Notes: generated by a model from the letters alone, not told the origin. A DNA stretch of 7,054 nt from UBA2210 sp036825195 (GCA_036825195.1 DAISYQ010000081.1:1-7054), one strand, 5' to 3'; positions 1 to 6,689 are shown, counted from the stretch's first letter. A program made the numbers and translations.

Positions 1-50
1 ACTGCTTGAATATTTTTACCCCGAAAAACTGTAAACAACGGTGGACTTTC

Positions 51-800
51 TCACACCTGAGATCTTAAATGCCATTGCGTTCCGCCGGCTGTAACAGCTT
101 CGCCATATACCATGACCGTGATGCCGGTGGGCCCTACCATGCCGTATACCCTTCCGCACCCCACGGATGGATATGTTGCAATTGGGTGGATCGGGTCGAA
201 TATGCCCGTTGATGATGGGCGTCGTCTCGCATAGACGCTGCTTGGACCCTGGGTAAAATCTGATGAGTCGTTGCCGGCAGATACCCAGGCAACGGCAACA
301 TCACCGTTCAGACCCACCGACAGATCCACCGAACGGATGAAAGCTTCCCAGTCAGAAATATCTTCCGCGATCCAGGAGGCATCCGGCGGGCAGTGAGCGG
401 CTTTCACTCTGAACTGATTGCCGGGCTGACCGGTGTCCTTAATGGTCCATGCTATCCATGCCGTACCATCGGGTGCTATCTGTCCATCGTTAACTATTGG
501 TGAATACAGCTGAACGGGAGAAAGCGGTCCGGTTAGATCCTGGGCCTCACTCCACGGTTGGCCTTTATATTTGATGTTGGCCAGAATCCGTACGGTTGTG
601 TTTGGGTTCTGACCTTCCATTTTTACCCAAAAGGCCACCTGGTCTCCATTGCCGTTCATTTTTAGACTCAAAGGGAAGGCATAGTCCTGCCATCCGCTTA
701 AATCTTTTATCGGTGTCCATGATGCGGCGAACAACTGAGTTGAAGAAAAAATAACACACGAGAAAAGAATCGCCATACACCTCTTGAATCTTATGTCCAT
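51..800 (-). CDS. Exported protein with beta-propeller-like repeats, probably C-terminally truncated
   Basis: The 249-residue product is of unknown function. A Sec signal peptide is clear: a basic start (MDIRFKR), a hydrophobic stretch at about residues 9-20, and likely cleavage after LFA near residue 25, so it should act in the periplasm or outside the cell. The mature part repeats every 55-60 residues. Each unit opens with an aromatic residue plus an acidic/hydrophobic strand (SWTPIKDLSGW at 27, PWSEAQDLTG at 82, SWIAEDISDW at 142, IFDPI at 200). Each then has a G-x-x-hydrophobic-A-x-W strand (GDQVAFW 52-58, DGTAWIAW 111-118, NGDVAVAW 165-172, and a weaker TGITVMVY 225-232). This suits sialidase-like or other beta-propeller blades. 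Three full units and an incomplete fourth are too few for an ordinary closed propeller. A good ribosome site (GGAGGAAG) lies about 8 bases before the ATG. It follows the amidase by 87 bases on the same strand, with no convincing promoter between them, so it may be co-transcribed. Confidence 0.75.
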   Translation of the reverse strand: MDIRFKRCMAILFSCVIFSSTQLFAASWTPIKDLSGWQDYAFPLSLKMNGNGDQVAFWVKMEGQNPNTTVRILANIKYKGQPWSEAQDLTGPLSPVQLYSPIVNDGQIAPDGTAWIAWTIKDTGQPGNQFRVKAAHCPPDASWIAEDISDWEAFIRSVDLSVGLNGDVAVAWVSAGNDSSDFTQGPSSVYARRRPSSTGIFDPIHPIATYPSVGCGRVYGMVGPTGITVMVYGEAVTAGGTQWHLRSQV

Positions 801-887
801 TTGTCTTCCTCCGTCATTCAGAGTTATGATTGCTTGGTGAAAAAATTGTATGACACCTTTTTATTCTCCTTGTGGCAGGGTTGCACG

Positions 888-2261
888 TTATAAATCAGGA
901 GGGTGAAAACCTCCGAGTTCTCTTTCAAGGTATCCTGCTACAGCTAGCGATACCTCTTCCCGCCAGGGTTGAACAATAATTTGCACCCCTATGGGCAGCC
1001 CGTCCGGAGTAGTGCCCGCCCGCACGACGGATGCGGGCCATCCGGTCAGGTTGTATGTCATGGTGTAACTGAACGCCATCAAATCGCTTGCGACGGAGCC
1101 GTGGGGCAGGGCAGGGAAGGCGTTGACGGGGCTCAGAATCAGATCAAAGTCTTTGAAGAAATGCAGCATGTCGCTGCGAAAGGAGTACCATTTCATAATC
1201 AGTTCGTCGAACCGGGTCGCGTCAACAGGTTGGGCGGAGTCCAGCCACGGAAGGGTATGATCTCTTGTGCCGGCATTCTTCAACAGTCGTCTCGTCGATG
1301 CCCCGCCATCCGCGGATAACAGTTCCATCATGATATCGTGAGATTGTTCGATGCCGGTGGGCCGTAACTCCTCGACCCGCGCTCCTTCGTCATCGAGGAG
1401 CTTCGCGGCTTTTCGGACGGCGTCCGCTATGTCGGCGGACGGAGAGATCACGCCGTTGTCGGTATGGAATGCGACGCGAAGTTTCGTAATATCAACGGCT
1501 CCGGGATCACCGAGCGGCATGGGAACGATGGAGGGGTCGATCCAGTCCGGCCCGGAAATGAGTGGAAGAATCAGTTCCACATCTTCCACGTATCGAGCCA
1601 TCGGGCCGATCTGTTGAAACGAATCCAGCACGCCCCCGAACGGTACAATATTTCCGGTCCTCGGCACGCGCCCGGAGGTCGGCTTGATGGTGGCAATACC
1701 GCAGCAGTGTGACGGGTAGCGGAGGCTTCCCCCGTAATCGCTGCCGATATCAAATGCGGAACCCCCGGCAGCCACAATAGCCGCCGCACCACCGCTGCTG
1801 CCTCCCGGGGTACATCCAAGCGCATAGGGATTATTAGTCTGCCCATAGATCGGATTGTGGGTCGCGTAGGACAGGGTGAGTTCCGGTATGTTCGTTTTCC
1901 CGAGAAGTATGGCGCCGGCTTCATACAGGCGGGACAAGACTGTCGCGTCGTGGGGCGGGACGAAGTCCTTTCTCCCCGTGGTGCCGCCGGTAGAGACAAT
2001 ACCCGCTGAATCGAAAGAATCTTTGAGGGTCATCGGTACGCCGTGAAGGGGGCCGAGCATAACGCCGTGCGCTAACGCCTCGTCGGCCTTCAATGCCTGT
2101 TCACGTGCTCTCTCCGCAGAGAGTTGCACCACAGCGTTGAGTGTGGGATTGACCTCATCGATACGTTTCAGATATGCATCCACCACTTCTCTCGATGAGA
2201 TGTGCCCGGCGCGAATAGCCTGCGCCAGTTTCTTAGCAGAACTATAAAGCAATTGATCCAT
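888..2261 (-). CDS. Amidase-signature family hydrolase
   Basis: The product hydrolyses an amide (or ester) bond by the Ser-cisSer-Lys mechanism of the amidase-signature family. The substrate cannot be read from sequence, and no signal peptide is seen, so it is probably cytoplasmic. Counting from the ATG at 2261 (457 residues, normal for the family), the catalytic Lys is K80 in TLKDSFD, the cis-Ser is S155 in PGGSSGG, and the nucleophile is S179 in DYGGSLRYP. The 75- and 24-residue spacings match those of fatty acid amide hydrolase. The family tail NLTGWPA and GLPIGVQII is also present. A 471-residue reading from a TTG at 2303 is possible, but only the ATG at 2261 has a well-placed ribosome site (AAAGGAA), and the family normally begins near here. 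It is not evidently GatA: no gatB or gatC is adjacent, and the nucleophile motif reads DYGGSLRYP rather than the DTGGSIRQP I associate with GatA. Its promoter faces that of the cyclase gene. Confidence 0.93.
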   Translation of the reverse strand: MDQLLYSSAKKLAQAIRAGHISSREVVDAYLKRIDEVNPTLNAVVQLSAERAREQALKADEALAHGVMLGPLHGVPMTLKDSFDSAGIVSTGGTTGRKDFVPPHDATVLSRLYEAGAILLGKTNIPELTLSYATHNPIYGQTNNPYALGCTPGGSSGGAAAIVAAGGSAFDIGSDYGGSLRYPSHCCGIATIKPTSGRVPRTGNIVPFGGVLDSFQQIGPMARYVEDVELILPLISGPDWIDPSIVPMPLGDPGAVDITKLRVAFHTDNGVISPSADIADAVRKAAKLLDDEGARVEELRPTGIEQSHDIMMELLSADGGASTRRLLKNAGTRDHTLPWLDSAQPVDATRFDELIMKWYSFRSDMLHFFKDFDLILSPVNAFPALPHGSVASDLMAFSYTMTYNLTGWPASVVRAGTTPDGLPIGVQIIVQPWREEVSLAVAGYLERELGGFHPPDL

Positions 2262-2365
2262 ATGTTTCCTTTCCCGGACGTACATTTCTTCCAAACGACT
2301 CAACGGTGTTTGAGAAGGCTCCCCAGGGCAATTGATTCATGCTGGGTGCTAAAGTACGCTCCTGT

Positions 2366-2379
2366 CCCGCAATTGCAGG
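2366..2379. promoter_or_regulatory. Short palindrome just downstream of the amidase promoter
   Basis: CCCGCAATTGCAGG is a 14-base dyad centred on AATT with one mismatched pair. It begins about five bases after the predicted amidase transcription start, a usual position for a repressor operator. No regulator can be named, and a chance palindrome of this length is possible. Confidence 0.25.
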
Positions 2380-2390
2380 ATTGATAGATA

Positions 2391-2418
2391 TGTATAATCA
2401 AATCTGCCCTACCGTCAA
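2391..2418 (-). promoter_or_regulatory. Sigma-70 promoter for the amidase gene
   Basis: Read on the minus strand, TTGACG (2418-2413) and TATACA (2396-2391) are separated by 16 bases: five of six matches at -35 and at least four of six at -10. The start of transcription would be near 2384, giving an untranslated leader of about 120 bases before the ATG at 2261. It is the only good promoter seen upstream of the amidase. Confidence 0.6.
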
Positions 2419-2459
2419 TATGTCACATGAGAAAATAGTATTAAATTATATTGCGCCCC

Positions 2460-2479
2460 ACAAATGGAAGGTACAAATG
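2460..2479. promoter_or_regulatory. Tandem ACAAATG heptamers beside the cyclase promoter
   Basis: ACAAATG occurs at 2460-2466 and again at 2473-2479, a period of 13 bases. The second copy ends three bases before the -35 box of the cyclase promoter. Direct repeats here can be activator sites, but the spacing is not a full helical turn and no regulator is recognised. Confidence 0.2.
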
Positions 2480-2481
2480 TA

Positions 2482-2510
2482 TTGACAATAAAGATCGTTG
2501 TCCCTATACT
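2482..2510 (+). promoter_or_regulatory. Near-consensus sigma-70 promoter for the diguanylate cyclase gene
   Basis: TTGACA (2482-2487), a 17-base spacer and TATACT (2505-2510) match the consensus at all -35 positions and five of six -10 positions. Transcription should start near 2517. That lies downstream of the first in-frame ATG (2464), so the promoter decides the start codon in favour of 2572. Confidence 0.75.
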
Positions 2511-2571
2511 CACAGAACCCAGACGTTCTGCTATATTTAACACAAAAAATCATCATTCAATCAAAAAACAA

Positions 2572-4188
2572 ATGACGATTAAACAAAAAAGCATACTGTT
2601 ATTGTGCGCGGCGATTGTTATATTTGAGTTGTTACATTTTAGTGTGCAGCAATTTGTCGTTTTCCCAAGCTTTATCACGCTCGAACAAGAGGAAGCCAAA
2701 CAGAATCTTGGCCGTTCAATTCTGGCGATAGAAAATGAACTACAACATTTGGATGCACTCTGTCATGATTGGGCGGCGTGGAACGATACCGTGCAGTTTA
2801 TGAAGGATCGGAATAGTGAGTACCAAGCGGGCAATCTGCTCGATACGACCTTCTTCGATGCCCGGCTGAACCTGATTCAATATTTTGATGTGAACGGCAG
2901 ATATTTTTTCGGTAAGTCCATTGATCTGCAAACCGGAAAGCCGATCGATATGGGTGATTTCCCGATCGATATGGTATCGGCCGACAGTCCGTTGCATATC
3001 GATTATTCGCAGCAGGAAGGTCTGGGTGAGGTCAGGATCAATGGGATATGGATGGTCAATAACGTGCCGATGCTGATCGCGGCTCGGCCTATTCTGACCA
3101 GTGAAAACGTGGGACCTGCTCACGGATTATTGATCATGGGGCGTCTGCTCGATGATCAATACGAAAAACTGTTATGTGAACAGACTCAGGTCGATTTTTC
3201 CATCCTACCGATCGGCGGAACGAACAATGCAGCCGAAGTCGAGTGGGTATTGTCGCAATATAAGGCAGGCATTCAGCAGCCCAGCAAAAAAGTGTCCGAT
3301 CAGTTCATCTACATCTATTCAGTATATAAGGGCCTCAATGGAAATGACGCCTTTATCATTCGTACCGCATTTCCTCGCGATATTGCCAAGAAAGGCATGG
3401 AGACGATCAAAATAGCGCTGCTTTTTTCACTGCTGACCGGAATCCTGTTTCTGGTGCTGATCATCTTCATTCTCGATCGTATGCTGCTCAGACCTATTTC
3501 CAGATTAACGAGACATACGCAATCAATTGAAGAAAATGGAGATTATTCCGCACGCATACAGATGAAGCGAAGTGACGAAATCGGTCGGCTTGCGCATGCC
3601 TTCGACGGTATGATCGCCACAATCGAATGGCAGACGAATGAGATGGCCGACATGAACAAGGAATTAGAACACCTGTCATTCCAGGACGAACTGACGCAAA
3701 CATTTAATCGTCGTTATTTCGATCAGCAATTACCGATCATTCTCAGTCATATGCATCGCGAAAAGGAGCCCTGTTCCCTCATAATTGCGGATCTCGATTT
3801 TTTCAAACAATACAATGACACATATGGCCACGTGGCGGGTGATAATTGCCTGCAGGTCGTCAGCGATATATTGCGTACCCATTGTCGTCGTTCTTTGGAT
3901 TTGGTGGCGCGATACGGCGGTGAAGAATTCGGTGTGATCCTGCCAAATGCCAATCGAGAGGAGGCGTTGCGCATTGCCGAGCAACTACGGCAGGATGTGC
4001 AAAATGCGAAAATAGAGCATCATGCTTCATTGATCAGCGGGTGCATTTCCATTAGCCTGGGTGTGACGACGGTCGATCCGGAGACGCCGTATGATGTGCC
4101 GAAAGTGATCGAAACGGCAGACAGTGCATTATATGAAGCGAAACGATCGGGACGTAACTGTTCGGTCTTCAAAGAGTATGTTGGGTGA
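2572..4188 (+). CDS. Membrane-bound diguanylate cyclase, CHASE4-HAMP-GGDEF
   Basis: The 538-residue product is predicted to make cyclic di-GMP from two GTP at the inner membrane in response to a periplasmic signal. Helix one is at about residues 8-30. The periplasmic segment to about 278 has the CHASE4 hallmark DWAAWND (66-72). Helix two is at about 279-302, HAMP at about 304-356, a short coiled linker to 366, then GGDEF at about 367-533. The active-site signature is GGEEF (449-453), a functional variant. An inhibitory I-site RSLD (440-443) lies the canonical five residues before it, so product feedback is expected. DLDFFKQYND (407-416) carries the metal-binding Asp. An upstream ATG at 2464 lies before the promoter and would add 36 unlike residues, so 2572 is preferred. 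The roughly 55-base leader is A-rich and lacks a Shine-Dalgarno sequence. The CHASE4 ligand is unknown. No terminator is evident after the stop. Confidence 0.93.
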   Translation: MTIKQKSILLLCAAIVIFELLHFSVQQFVVFPSFITLEQEEAKQNLGRSILAIENELQHLDALCHDWAAWNDTVQFMKDRNSEYQAGNLLDTTFFDARLNLIQYFDVNGRYFFGKSIDLQTGKPIDMGDFPIDMVSADSPLHIDYSQQEGLGEVRINGIWMVNNVPMLIAARPILTSENVGPAHGLLIMGRLLDDQYEKLLCEQTQVDFSILPIGGTNNAAEVEWVLSQYKAGIQQPSKKVSDQFIYIYSVYKGLNGNDAFIIRTAFPRDIAKKGMETIKIALLFSLLTGILFLVLIIFILDRMLLRPISRLTRHTQSIEENGDYSARIQMKRSDEIGRLAHAFDGMIATIEWQTNEMADMNKELEHLSFQDELTQTFNRRYFDQQLPIILSHMHREKEPCSLIIADLDFFKQYNDTYGHVAGDNCLQVVSDILRTHCRRSLDLVARYGGEEFGVILPNANREEALRIAEQLRQDVQNAKIEHHASLISGCISISLGVTTVDPETPYDVPKVIETADSALYEAKRSGRNCSVFKEYVG

Positions 4189-4235
4189 GTAAATAGGATT
4201 CTCTTCAGGAAAGTTTACCAACAAAGCGGTCATGA

Positions 4236-4448
4236 ATTCCTGTTACCTTTGACCAGACGGCTGAAGAGTTGAAGCTCAATGAAGACATTGACGATCCCCG
4301 ACTTACGATGTGTTTTCATACATATCGTCATTTCTCTGCCTCATGGTTGATTGAAGCAGGTCAGAATCTGCACAACGTTCAAAAACTACTCCGACACAAG
4401 ACAAATGTTATGACGCAGCGATACACTCATGTTGCGGAGAACAAATAG
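4236..4448 (+). pseudogene. 3' remnant of a tyrosine recombinase (phage-type integrase)
   Basis: Seventy codons read as the C-terminal end of a tyrosine recombinase. DDPRLTMCFHTYRHFSASWL resembles the family's DPR...FHTLRHTFASWL, and it is followed by VQKLLRHKT and TQRYTHV. Four catalytic residues survive: His28 and Arg31 (box II), His54 and the nucleophile Tyr63. The N-terminal DNA-binding half and the first catalytic Arg are absent, and an in-frame TGA (4233-4235) precedes the fragment, so it cannot work alone. The frame stays open beyond the TAG (4446) with family-like codons (KNAAKALSRTFQ) to a TGA at 4545, so the TAG may be a CAG-to-TAG mutation. A run of seven A's at 4492-4498 could hide a further frameshift. 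It begins within about 50 bases of the cyclase stop and marks an old mobile-element end. Confidence 0.8.
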
Positions 4449-4509
4449 AAAAACGCAGCAAAGGCTCTGAGTCGGACCTTTCAGACACATGAAAAAAAGA
4501 TGTCAAAGA

Positions 4510-4569
4510 GGATGAGGCTTTGTTCTGTAGTCGAGAACAGATTGTGACAAACGGGCTCCAATTGACCAC
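4510..4569 (+). repeat. 60-bp direct repeat, copy 1
   Basis: This segment matches 6491-6550 at 50 of 60 positions with no gaps. The best blocks are GGATGAGGCTT, GTCGAGAACA and GGGCTCCAATTG. It lies in the tail of the integrase relic, about 185 bases before the HD-GYP start codon. Read in the frame starting at 4511 it encodes DEALFCSREQ followed by IVTNGLQLTT. It is neither a perfect target duplication nor an obvious terminator. Confidence 0.85.
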
Positions 4570-4605
4570 TTTGAGTAATCATAGAGATTTTTTACATAAA
4601 TTAAG

Positions 4606-4634
4606 TTGACAAGAGTAAATCCTGTACTTATAAA
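4606..4634 (+). promoter_or_regulatory. Consensus sigma-70 promoter for the HD-GYP gene
   Basis: TTGACA (4606-4611), exactly 17 bases, then TATAAA (4629-4634). Transcription would start near 4641 and leave a leader of about 114 bases. That leader holds a perfect 10-base palindrome, ATTTCGAAAT (4672-4681), and a small inverted pair AGCTA/TAGCT about 10 bases apart just after it. Either could be a regulator site; neither matches an operator I know. Confidence 0.75.
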
Positions 4635-4754
4635 CAGACCAAAAGTTATTTATTGAAACGATAACATTCCAATTTCGAAATAGCTACTTATGGTGATAGC
4701 TCCAGATTCCCCATCGTTTTACAATCGAATACTGTTAATACCTGAGGTCTTCAT

Positions 4755-6419
4755 ATGATAACTGACACACACCGCAATAACTTTTTCCTCTTTGTTACAA
4801 TAATGGCAATATCAGCCCTGTGCGTTATTATCAGCATCTTATCTCTCTCCTCTGGATACTTTATTATTTTCCAGAACGTCTATTATATCCCGATAGTGAT
4901 ATCCTGTTTTTACTATACAAAACGGGGTTTTATCTTCTCAGCTCTCTTGGTCTGCATTTACTTTCTAATGATTTTGGCCTATACGGATGAACCCGTCATA
5001 ATCTGGCAGGCGGTTATAAGGGTCTTTATATTCATACTTATAGCTGCAATTATAACACACATGTCGGTGCTTCGGAACCAATTGAATGAATTGCGCATAA
5101 TGAATGGGTACAACAGAGGTTTAATTGAAGCAAGCCTTGATCCAATGCTGGTAATAAAAGCGGACGGCAGGATTATGGATATAAATACAGCGGCGGAAAG
5201 GGCAATAGGATATTCGCGAACATATCTTATTGGCACAGAATTTTTTAATTATTTCAAAAACCCTGTTCAAGTCAGAAACATCTATGAAGATGTATTTCGC
5301 GCACGACCTCGACGCAATGAGCTATTAGAGATACAGCACAAGGATGGAAAACTCACGCCGGTGCTTTATAACGCTTCCCTTTATGTGGATGAAAACGAAC
5401 AGGTTGTGGGAGTTTTTGCCGCGGCACGCGATGTTACCGATCGAATTAAAGCAGAAAATGAACTGAAAGAAAGCGAGGAACGATACCGCAGCATCTTTGA
5501 AAATGCTCATGAAGGCATCTTCAGGTCAACGCCGGAAGGAACATTCATTACAGCCAATCAGGCATTGGCTGATATCCTCGGATACGAATCTCCTCAAACG
5601 ACTCTTAAGCAAGTAACCAACATCGCTCTTCAGCACTATGTCAATACAGAAGATCGCAACACATTCAAAGAAATACTTAAAAGGCAGGGTTTCGTAAAGA
5701 GATACGAAACTCAATATTACAGGAAAGATAGAAGCATCTTCTGGGCTTCTTTGAACGCACAGATCGTATACGGAAAAGATGGGCAGATTTATTATGACGG
5801 CATAGTTGAAGATATTACCAATCGTAAACAAAAAGACGAGCAAATCAGAGGGTCTTTAGGGGCAACGATTAATGCAATCAGCCTGACGCTTGAAATGAGG
5901 GATCCGTATACTGCGGGTCATCAACGGAAAGTATGCGATCTGGCCTGTGCTATCGCTCAAGAAATGAACCTTCCAAGCGATCAGATTGATGGCATACGTA
6001 TTGCCGCTTCCGTCCACGATCTAGGCAAGATATCAGTCCCGGCGGAAATTCTCAGCAAACCATCAAAATTAACAGAAGCTGAATTTAGTTTAATGAAGAA
6101 TCACCCCCAAGCCGGTTATGATATATTAAAAGATATTGATTTCCCATGGCCTGTTGCCAAGATAGTTCTACAGCATCATGAACGAATTAACAGATCAGGT
6201 TATCCTGGGAAACTGAAAAAAGAAGAAATTTTAGTGGAGTCATGCATCATTGCCGTAGCCGATGTTGTGGAAGCCATGGCATCGCACAGGCCCTATCGAC
6301 CCAGTCTCGGTATTGATGTAGCTCTGTCTGAAATAGAAAAGAACAAAGGAATTTTCTACGACAATAAAGTCGCTGATGCATGCCTGAAATTGTTTCGGGA
6401 AAAGAATTACCAGCTTTAG
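4755..6419 (+). CDS. Membrane PAS-PAS-HD-GYP cyclic di-GMP phosphodiesterase
   Basis: The 554-residue protein should hydrolyse cyclic di-GMP. Four hydrophobic helices (about residues 10-32, 36-54, 58-77 and 84-106) anchor it in the inner membrane. PAS 1 runs about 118-230, ending in FAAARDVTDR; PAS 2 runs about 243-357, ending in VEDITNRK. HD-GYP runs about 372-548. Metal and catalytic residues are visible: H389, the H421-D422 pair with K425, H450 in NHPQAGYDIL, H474-H475, D503, and the GYP at 482-484. The motif reads HHERINRSGYP where families usually have HHE-x-x-x-G-x-GYP, so residue 480 is Arg in place of Gly, which could alter activity. Start choice: TGAGGT (4743-4748) lies six bases before the ATG. 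It has its own promoter and is not in an operon with the GGDEF gene. It is more AT-rich than the amidase and is flanked by 60-bp repeats, hinting at acquisition. PAS ligands are unknown. Confidence 0.92.
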   Translation: MITDTHRNNFFLFVTIMAISALCVIISILSLSSGYFIIFQNVYYIPIVISCFYYTKRGFIFSALLVCIYFLMILAYTDEPVIIWQAVIRVFIFILIAAIITHMSVLRNQLNELRIMNGYNRGLIEASLDPMLVIKADGRIMDINTAAERAIGYSRTYLIGTEFFNYFKNPVQVRNIYEDVFRARPRRNELLEIQHKDGKLTPVLYNASLYVDENEQVVGVFAAARDVTDRIKAENELKESEERYRSIFENAHEGIFRSTPEGTFITANQALADILGYESPQTTLKQVTNIALQHYVNTEDRNTFKEILKRQGFVKRYETQYYRKDRSIFWASLNAQIVYGKDGQIYYDGIVEDITNRKQKDEQIRGSLGATINAISLTLEMRDPYTAGHQRKVCDLACAIAQEMNLPSDQIDGIRIAASVHDLGKISVPAEILSKPSKLTEAEFSLMKNHPQAGYDILKDIDFPWPVAKIVLQHHERINRSGYPGKLKKEEILVESCIIAVADVVEAMASHRPYRPSLGIDVALSEIEKNKGIFYDNKVADACLKLFREKNYQL

Positions 6420-6459
6420 AGAGAAAAAGCCTCTCCACTATCTCCAGCGGTTTCTCTCT
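6418..6459 (+). repeat. Inverted repeat overlapping the HD-GYP stop codon
   Basis: AGAGAGAAA (6418-6426) is perfectly complementary to TTTCTCTCT (6451-6459), leaving a 24-base loop; a smaller GAGAG/CTCTC pairing (6419-6423 with 6431-6435) competes with it. Just beyond, GCCGG (6471-6475) can pair with CCGGC (6482-6486). No U-run follows, so this is not a standard intrinsic terminator, but it could fold at the 3' end of the message. Confidence 0.4.
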
Positions 6460-6490
6460 CCGAGGAAAGGGCCGGACCGACCCGGCTGAT

Positions 6491-6550
6491 GGATGAGGCT
6501 TTATTTTATAGTCGAGAACAAAGCGTGATCAATGGGCTCCAATTGCCCAC
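6491..6550 (+). repeat. 60-bp direct repeat, copy 2
   Basis: This is the partner of 4510-4569, same orientation, 50 of 60 positions identical, 71 bases after the HD-GYP stop. It falls in the same frame as the HD-GYP gene, which stays open for 61 codons after its TAG, and would read DEALFYSREQ followed by SVINGLQLPT. Outside the 60 bases the two contexts differ apart from a short CGGACC-containing match upstream. Confidence 0.85.
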
Positions 6551-6640
6551 GGTGAGAGACTCCTCCCTCGGCTTTAAGGTGCATCATTACGGGATATCAT
6601 CATAGTAACGAAAAAAATCCTTTTGTAAGCGTTAAATTTG

Positions 6641-6670
6641 TTGACACTCCCCCTCATTATGTCTTATCTT
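6641..6670 (+). promoter_or_regulatory. Sigma-70 promoter upstream of the structured leader and secreted-protein gene
   Basis: TTGACA (6641-6646) with an 18-base spacer to TATCTT (6665-6670): perfect -35, four of six at -10. Transcription should begin near 6677-6680. It lies nearly 300 bases before the next start codon, so it makes either a long leader or a separate small RNA. Confidence 0.55.
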
Positions 6671-6689
6671 ACATAAATATATGTAGATA
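6665..6689. promoter_or_regulatory. Operator-like palindrome over the -10 box and transcription start
   Basis: TACATA (6670-6675) and TATGTA (6680-6685) are perfect inverted arms around AATA. They extend outward into TATC (6665-6668) and GATA (6686-6689), with one unpaired base at 6669. A dyad of ten paired bases per arm on the -10 element and start site is where a dimeric repressor would block RNA polymerase. No regulator family is assigned. Confidence 0.45.

Noticed and set aside
824..856. Ten-codon GTG-start frame on the minus strand with AAGGAG upstream, between the amidase and the repeat protein
   Set aside because: The ribosome-like site is fair, but the peptide has no feature and the length is within chance; not called.
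969..1999. Several open frames opposite or overlapping the amidase (for example 969-1319, 1351-1617 and 1571-1999)
   Set aside because: They lie in the G/C-rich shadow of a clearly coding gene, lack ribosome sites and show no recognisable domain.
2262..2303. TTG start at 2303 giving a 471-residue amidase
   Set aside because: Rare start codon with no ribosome site. The ATG at 2261 is preceded by AAAGGAA and fits the usual family start.
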